NCBI GenBank assembly: GCA_022567895.1
Contig: JADFGC010000041.1
Location: 1-10,924, forward strand
DNA from: DRGT01 sp022567895
GTDB lineage: Archaea > Thermoproteota > Nitrososphaeria > Nitrososphaerales > Nitrosopumilaceae
DNA length: 10,924 nucleotides
Reading direction: 5' to 3'
Part shown: positions 5,559-10,924 of the stretch, piece after piece
Position numbering within the stretch: position 1 is the first letter of the stretch
How the letters are laid out: every line of letters starts with the position of its first letter
Notes under the pieces: generated by a model
The model's database searches: none
What the model saw: only the letters and a program-made list of their open reading frames with translations
What the model was told of the DNA's origin: nothing
Program-made: the position numbers and the translations under genes

Positions 5559-7112
5559 TTATTTTCTTAATCTATGGATTACAACTGCTGGTGCAACAAA
5601 ATACATTCCAATATTCATTAGAATAATTCCAATTCCATAACCTAGCATCTCTTGTTCTGAATCAATATCAACATGGTTTAGAATTGAAAGTGTTGTAAGC
5701 AATGGAGTTATTGTAACTTTAACAGCTTCTTTGAATACTGGATTTTCTCGTTCCAAATCAGCTATAGTAGGAGAAAATGAATAGTAAAATTGGTTAAATT
5801 GCTTCATAAATGCAGTTCCAGATTCTGTTTGTAGTACAGTTTCATCACGTAATTCTCTAAGTTGTTGTACTTGTGGTGCCAGTTCAGAGCCAAATGTTGC
5901 AGTTGCAATTAGACAACCTCCACCTTCTTCCTGAGATATTTTATCTTCAGATGCTATACTGAGTGGTTGAGTACCATCACCTAGTATTGAAAATGAATCT
6001 ATTGCCTTTTCATAGTTTACTTTATGGGTTTCAAAATCTTCTTCATCGTTCGTGTAAGTAATTATGTAAATTTTTTCATAAGTATGAATCATTACTTCAG
6101 CAAATTTTATTTTAATTAAGTTTGGACCGCTTGGAGATACTCCAAGAGCCTGTACAACCCAGGCTTCTTTGCCATTAACAATAGTCACCTCGTCAGAAAG
6201 AATTTCAAGATTACCTTCATCAATTACCGGTTGAATGACAACCCTTCTTTCGTCTATAACTTGTTGTAATGTTCTTCCCTCTGTTGACATTATGCCAATA
6301 GAAATTACTGGATTCGTTTCTCCAGCTTTTGGACCAATAAATACAACGTCAGGAACATCTGGTGAAGTTTTTTGTGGTTCTTGTACTATCCATCCAGTTG
6401 GTGCAAGAAGTGATATTCCAAGTCTATTATTGACGTATGGCACAAATTCTGATTCTGTTTCAGTTGATTGAATTGTTGATGATAAGACTCGTTCGGGTTC
6501 ACCAAGTTCTAACAAATCAGAAATTTCTGACCTTTGCACAACTTTGGCTGTTAAAATTTTAGCTTGTTCTGGATCAATTGGAACATCTCTAGCTCCTGTT
6601 TCTAATGATGCGATTTTATCAAGTGTATCAAAACTTTCTTGCGTTACAATTCTTCCAAACACAGTATATTGTTCATCTAAAAAGTTTGAATCACCGTGAA
6701 CAATAAAAAATTGTGAGCTTGCACTGTCTGGATGAGCTGATCGTGCCATTGAAACAATTCCTCTGTTGTGTTTGATTGTGTTAAATTCAGCTTCAATGTT
6801 TTGTCCTGCATCACCAGTACCCCATTGGCTTTTTAATTCAGGATCTTTTGAGAGTGGATCACCGCCTTGAATCATAAAGTCTTTGATAATTCTGTGAAAG
6901 ATTATACCATCATAAAATCCACTTTCAGCTAAATTTAGAAAGTTGTCTACAGTTTTTGGAGCATCTTCTGGAAAGAATTCAATTACAATATTTCCTGATG
7001 TGGTTTCTAAGACGACAACCTGTTCACTTTGCGCAAATGAATGGTTTGTAACATTAAGAAGTAAAAAGCCAAAAATAAATATCAAAAATAGACTTTTCAT
7101 GGTTTTTGCCAT
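5559..7112 (-). CDS. Secreted cyclophilin-type peptidyl-prolyl isomerase with PsbP-like domain and CFI-box C-terminal anchor
   Basis: This 517-residue protein is exported to the cell surface. Residues 1-28 form a signal peptide (hydrophobic LFLIFIFGFLLL, then SFA-Q). Residues 31-195 are a cyclophilin: FHRIIKDFMIQGGDP (72-86) gives catalytic R74 plus F79, M80 and Q82, and SMAR (121-124) and SQFFI (133-137) follow. The human CypA W121 and H126 positions are F144 and Y149, so cyclosporin sensitivity is probably low. Residues about 223-378 resemble a PsbP-like domain (NNRLGISLLAPTGW to YEKAIDSFSIL). Residues 397-480 form the CFI-box type C-terminal domain (GGGCLIATATFGSELAPQVQ), then a membrane segment at 489-511 and a basic end HRLRK. 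Probable role: folding of surface proteins. The start is uncertain: ATG 7112 has GAGG four bases upstream, but ATG 7100 (MKSLFLIF) gives a neater signal peptide and sits about 26 nt from a TATA-like CTTTTATG at 7122-7129. Confidence 0.92.
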   Translation of the reverse strand: MAKTMKSLFLIFIFGFLLLNVTNHSFAQSEQVVVLETTSGNIVIEFFPEDAPKTVDNFLNLAESGFYDGIIFHRIIKDFMIQGGDPLSKDPELKSQWGTGDAGQNIEAEFNTIKHNRGIVSMARSAHPDSASSQFFIVHGDSNFLDEQYTVFGRIVTQESFDTLDKIASLETGARDVPIDPEQAKILTAKVVQRSEISDLLELGEPERVLSSTIQSTETESEFVPYVNNRLGISLLAPTGWIVQEPQKTSPDVPDVVFIGPKAGETNPVISIGIMSTEGRTLQQVIDERRVVIQPVIDEGNLEILSDEVTIVNGKEAWVVQALGVSPSGPNLIKIKFAEVMIHTYEKIYIITYTNDEEDFETHKVNYEKAIDSFSILGDGTQPLSIASEDKISQEEGGGCLIATATFGSELAPQVQQLRELRDETVLQTESGTAFMKQFNQFYYSFSPTIADLERENPVFKEAVKVTITPLLTTLSILNHVDIDSEQEMLGYGIGIILMNIGMYFVAPAVVIHRLRK

Positions 7113-7121
7113 TTGGCCTCA

Positions 7122-7129
7122 CATAAAAG
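7122..7129 (-). promoter_or_regulatory. Possible TATA element of the cyclophilin gene
   Basis: CTTTTATG on the minus strand is centred 25-26 nt before ATG 7100 but only 13-14 nt before ATG 7112. If it is the functional element, transcription would start at the internal ATG, making 7100 the true start. Other AT-rich stretches farther upstream, in the divergent promoter region, could serve 7112 instead. Confidence 0.35.
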
Positions 7130-7145
7130 CCAATAACACGCATTA

Positions 7146-7153
7146 GTTTTTAA
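7146..7153 (+). promoter_or_regulatory. TATA element of the PH-like/cbiE operon
   Basis: GTTTTTAA is centred about 27 nt before ATG 7177, the same leaderless spacing seen at other genes here. It is embedded in an inverted repeat TTAGTT-N10-AACTAA (7143-7164) in the 64-nt divergent region shared with the cyclophilin gene. Confidence 0.5.
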
Positions 7154-7176
7154 CACGTAACTAAAATTTTCAAAAT

Positions 7177-7674
7177 ATGGATTCCGATGAACGCATACTG
7201 GCACACATTGTATCAGTTTGGCGAGAATCAAAAAAGTTTTTGTCAATTGGTGGACGTGAAGGAATGTTAATTCTTACTGACAGACATTTGATGTTTATTC
7301 AGAAAACTGAAGCAAAAAAGAAGTGGTGGCAAGCAATAGTAGAACGACAGATTGTTGATTTGTTAAAAGATAAATCAAAAAATATTATGACTATGCAAGA
7401 TGGATATTCAGAAAAAAATTTGAAAATAGATTTAGAAAATGAAAAAAATACAGAGATTTCATTTGATGATATTACAAAAATTGGACATAAAGAAGAGGTT
7501 TGGGGAAGTGCATTAAATATTGAATACACAAAAATTGGCCAAAAAGAAAAATTTCAGTTTTCAGTAGTTCAAGGTTGGGTAAAGTATCCTTCAAAAGATC
7601 CTCTAAAATACTTGAGGGTTGATTGGGGACCATTTGTTCAATATATTAAAGACCATCAAAAATTAATTCCGTAA
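7177..7674 (+). CDS. PH/GRAM-like domain protein of unknown function
   Basis: The 165 residues contain GGREGMLILTDRHLMFI (25-41), matching the first two strands of bacterial/archaeal PH- or GRAM-like domains (G..G.L.LT..RL.F). ISFDDITKIGHKE (94-106) and a third strand block (LNIEY...KFQFSV, 113-130) are also typical. The end, WGPFVQYIKDHQKL (150-163), looks like the closing PH helix. A lysine-rich, W-containing segment at 44-82 interrupts the domain as a longer loop. There is no signal peptide or membrane segment, so it is cytoplasmic. Such domains often bind lipids, peptides or partner proteins; no ligand can be read here. It leads a two-gene unit with cbiE (one base between stop and TTG), which may only reflect shared transcription. 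Translation is probably leaderless from ATG 7177. Confidence 0.72.
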   Translation: MDSDERILAHIVSVWRESKKFLSIGGREGMLILTDRHLMFIQKTEAKKKWWQAIVERQIVDLLKDKSKNIMTMQDGYSEKNLKIDLENEKNTEISFDDITKIGHKEEVWGSALNIEYTKIGQKEKFQFSVVQGWVKYPSKDPLKYLRVDWGPFVQYIKDHQKLIP

Positions 7675-7675
7675 A

Positions 7676-8377
7676 TTGAAAGTATATGCAGTTGGGGTTG
7701 GCCCTGGCTCTCCAAAATATGTAACAAAACACGTTAAAGAAATAATTCAAAATTGTGATGTTGTTATTGGATACAAGTATACACTAAAAACAATTGAAGA
7801 GTTGATTTCAGGAAAAGAGATTCATGAGATTACAATGAAAAACCAAGAAGATGCTTATCAAAGTGTTAAAAAAAAATTAGGTGAAAAAACTTTGGTTGTC
7901 CCATTTACTGGTGATGTTAGTTTTTCAGAATCTGAAGTTGTTGATAGATTAATTGAAATTTTTGGTGATGTAGAAATCATTCCCGGCATTAGCTCGATCC
8001 AAGTAGCTGCATCAAAAGCTAAAGTTCCTTTAGATAAATCCAAAGTAATTACAATGCACATTTCGACTTCAATTGAAGAAAAAAAACTTGAATTGCAAAA
8101 AGCACTAATTGATGGATTTAGTGTGGTGTTGGTTCCTCGTCCATGGCCAAGCGCACCTGAAAAACATTTCATGCCTTCAGAAATTGCATTGTATTTGAAA
8201 AAAAATGGCTTTGAAACTTCAAAAATGAAGGTACACGTTTTTGAATCACTTACAACAGAAAATGAGACTTGTTTTGAAGGTGTAGTTTCAGATTTGGAAG
8301 GAAAAGAATTTTCAGATTTATCAGTAATGGTGTTTAATCAGTCAAAATTAGAATCTTATATTGGTTTTAAAGATTAG
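7676..8377 (+). CDS. cbiE: Cobalt-precorrin-7 (C5)-methyltransferase CbiE
   Basis: CbiE transfers a methyl group from S-adenosylmethionine to C5 of the corrin ring in cobalamin synthesis. The 233-residue protein has the tetrapyrrole methylase signature VGVGPGSPKYVT at 6-17, a GD motif at 79-80 (GDVSFSES, where many homologues have GDPGF), and PGISSIQVAASKAKVPL at 103-119, which places it in the CbiE group. LSVMVF (215-220) is the closing strand. The CbiT domain found fused in CobL is absent, so a separate CbiT is expected elsewhere. Its middle (about 126-165, including VPRPWPSAPEKHF) is a little longer than in usual ~200-residue CbiE. TTG 7676 is the start because the Rossmann-like MKVYAVGVGPG follows at once and no in-frame ATG or GTG fits. 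The stop overlaps the convergent gene by four bases. Confidence 0.88.
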   Translation: MKVYAVGVGPGSPKYVTKHVKEIIQNCDVVIGYKYTLKTIEELISGKEIHEITMKNQEDAYQSVKKKLGEKTLVVPFTGDVSFSESEVVDRLIEIFGDVEIIPGISSIQVAASKAKVPLDKSKVITMHISTSIEEKKLELQKALIDGFSVVLVPRPWPSAPEKHFMPSEIALYLKKNGFETSKMKVHVFESLTTENETCFEGVVSDLEGKEFSDLSVMVFNQSKLESYIGFKD

Positions 8378-9393
8378 TTGCCTGCTTGATTTGTTCCAAC
8401 TCTTCTGATTACTTCAGAACTAGTATCAGGAAATGAGTAAACTACAATGCTCATCCATGGGTAATCAGGATCAATTATTCTGTAAAATCCAGCATCATCA
8501 AAAGAGCCAGTCCATGATTTACCTGGCTCAATTATGCCACTATCAATTCTTCCATCAAAAGTGAATGCACAACCAGTGGATTTATGTGAAACACCTTCTG
8601 CGAGTTTTTCTGCAGGTGTTTCACAAATAATCATTGTTCCTTGAATTCGACTGTTTGAGCCAAGTCCTGTTCCACTAACAATTCTATGTGCAACATCGTC
8701 ACCATTAAAGAAAGTAACAGATGTTCCTGGTTTTATTGAAACTCTGTCAGGAGAAAAGTAGTTTGCACCTAGTCCACTTGAACCTGTAGCTATAATTTTT
8801 TCTTGTCTAATTTCACCGGCTTCTATGTAGTTAGATGCAAGTCCTTGATTAGAGGAGCCACGCTGAATATAGACAACTAGCTCGCCTTCTTCTTGTGTTT
8901 CAGTTTCTGTAGTTGTTGAAATATTTGTCAAGCCAGTTAAGCTGGTTGTATAGATCACTTTGTATTTTATATCATCATGGGTCAAGCTTCCAGTAAAACC
9001 ATAGATTGATCCTTGTGCACTGTTTTCAACTAGTCTTCCAAAAAGTCTAATGGCTGCTTCTTCACCAAAAGAGTCTTCAGCTATTCCAGATATTCTGATG
9101 TAACGACCTTCTCGTAATCCAGAAGCTTCAAGATCAAATAAAAGAAATTCATCATCATTTAGAGTTACAAAACCATCTTCAATTAACATCCTTATTGTAC
9201 TGCCTTGTTGAGTTCCAGTAGAAATTGCAAAATCAATTTCAGAAGTTTTTATTGATTCTTCAGTAACTGCAAAACCAGAACCTTCCAAAATGAAAGCATT
9301 GTTTGTGTCAAGTTCTGCATTTGCATCACTAAAGGTTAGACCTAAAGTTACCATTCCAATAATCATTAGTGGAATGACTACGGCTAAGCTCAT
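8374..9393 (-). CDS. Secreted two-domain protein with a degenerate cupredoxin domain
   Basis: Residues 1-26 form a signal peptide (VVIPLMIIGMVTLGL, cleavage after ANA). Residues about 30-155 form a beta-rich domain I do not recognise. A low-complexity T/E-rich linker (159-170) follows. Residues about 195-320 have the cupredoxin layout: YFSPDRVSIKPGTSVTFFNGD, DVAHRIVSG (first ligand H236), a DSGIIEPGKSW segment (284-294), and AGFYRIIDPDYPWMSIVVY. In type-1 copper sites this last part reads C-x-x-H-P-W-M. Here Cys is D308 and His is Y311, with only H236 and M314 kept, so a blue copper site is unlikely. An inserted loop carries C257 and C275, a possible disulphide pair. It may be structural, or bind another metal, at the cell surface. 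A TATA element 28 nt upstream supports ATG 9393. Confidence 0.85.
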   Translation of the reverse strand: MSLAVVIPLMIIGMVTLGLTFSDANAELDTNNAFILEGSGFAVTEESIKTSEIDFAISTGTQQGSTIRMLIEDGFVTLNDDEFLLFDLEASGLREGRYIRISGIAEDSFGEEAAIRLFGRLVENSAQGSIYGFTGSLTHDDIKYKVIYTTSLTGLTNISTTTETETQEEGELVVYIQRGSSNQGLASNYIEAGEIRQEKIIATGSSGLGANYFSPDRVSIKPGTSVTFFNGDDVAHRIVSGTGLGSNSRIQGTMIICETPAEKLAEGVSHKSTGCAFTFDGRIDSGIIEPGKSWTGSFDDAGFYRIIDPDYPWMSIVVYSFPDTSSEVIRRVGTNQAGN

Positions 9394-9417
9394 GCTGTAG
9401 TTTTTACCTATTTCTGG

Positions 9418-9425
9418 TTTATAAT
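9418..9425 (-). promoter_or_regulatory. TATA element of the cupredoxin-like gene
   Basis: ATTATAAA on the minus strand is centred about 28 nt upstream of ATG 9393, in the 76-nt gap after the SpoIIM-family gene. It suggests separate, leaderless transcription of the cupredoxin-like gene. Confidence 0.5.
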
Positions 9426-9469
9426 TTGCTACTAAATAATTTTAGACTGGTTACGCAATTCCGTGCTGA

Positions 9470-10021
9470 TTATCCAAAATCAAAGCCTTGTTCTTCAGCC
9501 ATTTTTATCATAGCGTCTTCTATGATTCCACCAATAAGTAAAAGACCTACTAAGATTCCAATTTCAATTCCAGTTCCACGAATAGCTGTTCTCAGATCAA
9601 TTTTTTTAATTATCATCCAAATCAGGATATAGCTTCTTGATGTAGCAATAGAATATGCAACAAGTTCCATTAATCCAAATGGTGTAGCATAGAGTATTAC
9701 AAGAGAGAAAAGAGGATTGCCTGATGTGAGTTGCGCGAATTCTGGAGTCGTTAATGCAATTGCCGCAAATCCAAATCCAGTAGACCAAGCTGAAAATAAT
9801 CCCCACCCAACTCCAAAGCCAGGAATAAACATTATTAATGAAAGCAAAGTGTTGTGTGAAAAAATTCCAAACGCATCAATATCATCAATTAATTCTTCAA
9901 ATTCTTCCATAAACGCTTGAGCTTCTTCCTCAGTTGGTTCGCTCATTGAACCGATCCAAAATGAAAGAGTGAACAATCCCATAAAAATAAAGAAGATTCC
10001 TATTCGTTTTCTACTTAGCAC
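9470..10021 (-). CDS. SpoIIM-family (DUF95) integral membrane protein
   Basis: From the GTG at 10021 the protein has 183 residues. Its first membrane helix (RIGIFFIFMGLFTLSFWIG) is followed by an acidic outside loop (EPTEEEAQAFMEEFEEL). Next comes the SpoIIM core: FSHNTLLSLIMFIPGFGVGW, then GLFSAWSTGFGFAA, a helix ending in LMELVAYSIATSRS, and a final GILVGLLLIGGIIEDAM helix. The H-N pair and PGFGVGWGLFSAW are the family hallmarks. In Bacillus SpoIIM works with peptidoglycan-degrading partners; archaeal members lack that context and their job is unknown, possibly membrane remodelling or transport. The frame stays open up to a TTG at 10093 (207 residues), but those 24 extra residues are basic, lack family features, and would include the TATA element of the divergent polymerase gene. 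No clear promoter distinguishes the two starts. Confidence 0.85.
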   Translation of the reverse strand: MLSRKRIGIFFIFMGLFTLSFWIGSMSEPTEEEAQAFMEEFEELIDDIDAFGIFSHNTLLSLIMFIPGFGVGWGLFSAWSTGFGFAAIALTTPEFAQLTSGNPLFSLVILYATPFGLMELVAYSIATSRSYILIWMIIKKIDLRTAIRGTGIEIGILVGLLLIGGIIEDAMIKMAEEQGFDFG

Positions 10022-10075
10022 GAGGTTTTTCTTTGAGAATTGTATTTGAGGGTGTTGGTTTGATCTGTGCGCAGA

Positions 10076-10083
10076 TTTAATTA
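10076..10083 (+). promoter_or_regulatory. TATA element of the DNA polymerase D small-subunit gene
   Basis: TTTAATTA is centred about 27 nt before TTG 10106, matching the leaderless spacing of other genes here and favouring that TTG as start. The stretch TTTAATTAAA is nearly symmetrical and could also fire toward the SpoIIM gene. Confidence 0.5.
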
Positions 10084-10090
10084 AAACTCT

Positions 10091-10108
10091 CAATATTTGT
10101 TGATATTG
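10091..10108. repeat. Inverted repeat CAATAT-N6-ATATTG over the polymerase start codon
   Basis: CAATAT (10091-10096) and ATATTG (10103-10108) are exact reverse complements with a 6-nt spacer. The right arm ends in the TTG start of the polymerase gene, and the left arm ends in the outermost possible TTG start of the divergent SpoIIM gene. It covers the predicted transcription start, so an operator is possible, but AT-rich DNA gives such repeats by chance. Confidence 0.35.
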
Positions 10109-10924
10109 AAAAAAGATGTTTCTTATGCGTTAAATTATGCATTAAACAAAGGGTTTCAAATTCATCCTAACGCATTAAAAATTCTAGAAGACATTGATGC
10201 CAAAGAGCTTAAACGCATCATAAAAGAAATCGTTAGAGAAAAAACTAGACAAAAACGATTCCTAATTGATCAGGATGATTTAGAAATTGTTTTGGGAATT
10301 AAAGAGGATCAAAGTATAGAAAATGAACATAGAGTGTTATTTGATCCGTCATCAAAAATTACTTCTGCAGAAGGTGTTTCTGGTTTTAATGCGTTGTTTT
10401 CAAATCGATTTTCAAAACTGAAAAGAATTGTTTCGAATCGTCCAGAAGCTAAAATGTTAAAGTCGATTGCCTCCATAATTGCTGCAAAATCAAATAATGA
10501 TATGTATGTCTGTGGTTTGGTTTCAGAAAGAAATTCTGAGAGAAATGTGACCAAATTACTAATAGATGATGCTTCAGGCTCGCTTGAAACCATTGTTTTT
10601 GATAAGAATTTACAAAAAACAGCAAATCAGTTACTCGTAGATCAGTTTGTCATGCTCAAGGTGAGGATGGGAAAAAATGGGGGTTTTATCACAAGAGATG
10701 TGATTGTCCCTGATGTTCCTGATCATTTTTCAAACAGATCAGAGACGGAGGCCTATGCGGTGTTTTTGTCAGACCTTCATGTAGGCAGTAAATATTTCAT
10801 GAAAAAAGAATTTGAAGATTTTATTTCTTGGCTATCAAGTCCTGATCCAATTGCAAGAAAAGTAAGATTTGTGATTCTTGGTGGAGATGTTGTTGATGGA
10901 ATTGGAATTTATCCAAACCAGGAT
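10106..10924 (+). CDS. polB: DNA polymerase II (family D) small subunit DP1, 3' end outside the window
   Basis: The visible 273 residues are the N-terminal part of DP1, the Mre11-like proofreading exonuclease subunit of the archaeal replicative polymerase D; full proteins have roughly 450-600 residues. An N-terminal helical region (MKKDVSYALNYALNKGFQIH onward) is followed by an OB-fold at about 132-205 (MYVCGLVSE, VTKLLIDDASGSLETIVFD, FVMLKVRMGKNGGFITRDVI). The phosphoesterase domain starts at about 215, with motif I FLSDLHVGSKYFMKKEF (metal ligands D223 and H225) and motif II GGDVVDGIGIYP (D261). These motifs are intact, so an active 3'-5' exonuclease is expected. TTG 10106 is chosen because the TATA element lies 27 nt upstream and an in-frame TAA at 10082 limits alternatives to TTG 10097 and 10100. 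The large subunit DP2 is not in the window. Confidence 0.93.
   Translation, partial: MKKDVSYALNYALNKGFQIHPNALKILEDIDAKELKRIIKEIVREKTRQKRFLIDQDDLEIVLGIKEDQSIENEHRVLFDPSSKITSAEGVSGFNALFSNRFSKLKRIVSNRPEAKMLKSIASIIAAKSNNDMYVCGLVSERNSERNVTKLLIDDASGSLETIVFDKNLQKTANQLLVDQFVMLKVRMGKNGGFITRDVIVPDVPDHFSNRSETEAYAVFLSDLHVGSKYFMKKEFEDFISWLSSPDPIARKVRFVILGGDVVDGIGIYPNQD

Noticed and set aside
7143..7164. TTAGTT-N10-AACTAA as another Lrp-type site before the PH-like gene
   Set aside because: Half-sites point the opposite way and lack the full AACTATT heptamer; in AT-rich promoter DNA this can easily be chance.
8374..9393. Functional blue copper electron carrier
   Set aside because: The cysteine and second histidine ligands are replaced by Asp308 and Tyr311.
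10309..10593. 94-codon minus-strand open frame inside the DP1 gene
   Set aside because: Lies wholly opposite the conserved DP1 coding sequence and resembles no family.
1..10924. tRNA, rRNA, CRISPR array, insertion sequence or prophage genes
   Set aside because: No cloverleaf-like or rRNA-like stretch, no spaced direct repeats, and no transposase, integrase or phage proteins were seen; all spacers are under 150 nt.

Overview
The window looks like a chromosomal segment of an ammonia-oxidising archaeon (Nitrososphaerota, most like the marine Nitrosopumilus group). The base composition is AT-rich. Several genes have a TATA element 25-29 nt before the start codon, so their mRNAs are probably leaderless. 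One gene encodes the small subunit of the archaeal D-family DNA polymerase. There is also a cobalamin (cbi) gene, a cupredoxin-fold secreted protein, and a secreted cyclophilin with a C-terminal CFI-box anchor. The species-level placement is inference; no rRNA gene is present.

Left part (1-4830, mostly + strand). A possible truncated minus-strand gene leaves the window at base 1. Across a 145-nt intergenic region lies an Lrp/AsnC-type regulator. It is followed by a tight operon of electron transfer flavoprotein genes: etfB, etfA (1-nt overlap) and a fused FixC-FixX type ETF:quinone oxidoreductase. EtfB carries motifs of the Fix/bifurcating ETF group, so the operon may encode a complete EtfABCX-like complex linking NADH, the quinone pool and possibly ferredoxin. 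Short AACTATT sites sit upstream of both the regulator and etfB.

Middle part (4827-7112, minus strand). A small HD-domain protein matches the hydrolase half of RelA/SpoT alarmone enzymes. Upstream of it is a secreted protein with a cyclophilin domain, a PsbP-like domain and a CFI-box/transmembrane tail.

Right part. A divergent + strand pair (PH/GRAM-like protein, then cbiE) converges on a minus-strand pair: a secreted cupredoxin-like protein that has lost two copper ligands, and a SpoIIM-family membrane protein. Divergent from the latter, the DNA polymerase D small subunit gene begins at a TTG codon and runs off the window end.

The genome is compact. Both convergent gene pairs overlap by the same 4 bases (TTAG), and no intergenic space exceeds 145 nt. 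No tRNA, rRNA, CRISPR or mobile element was seen.
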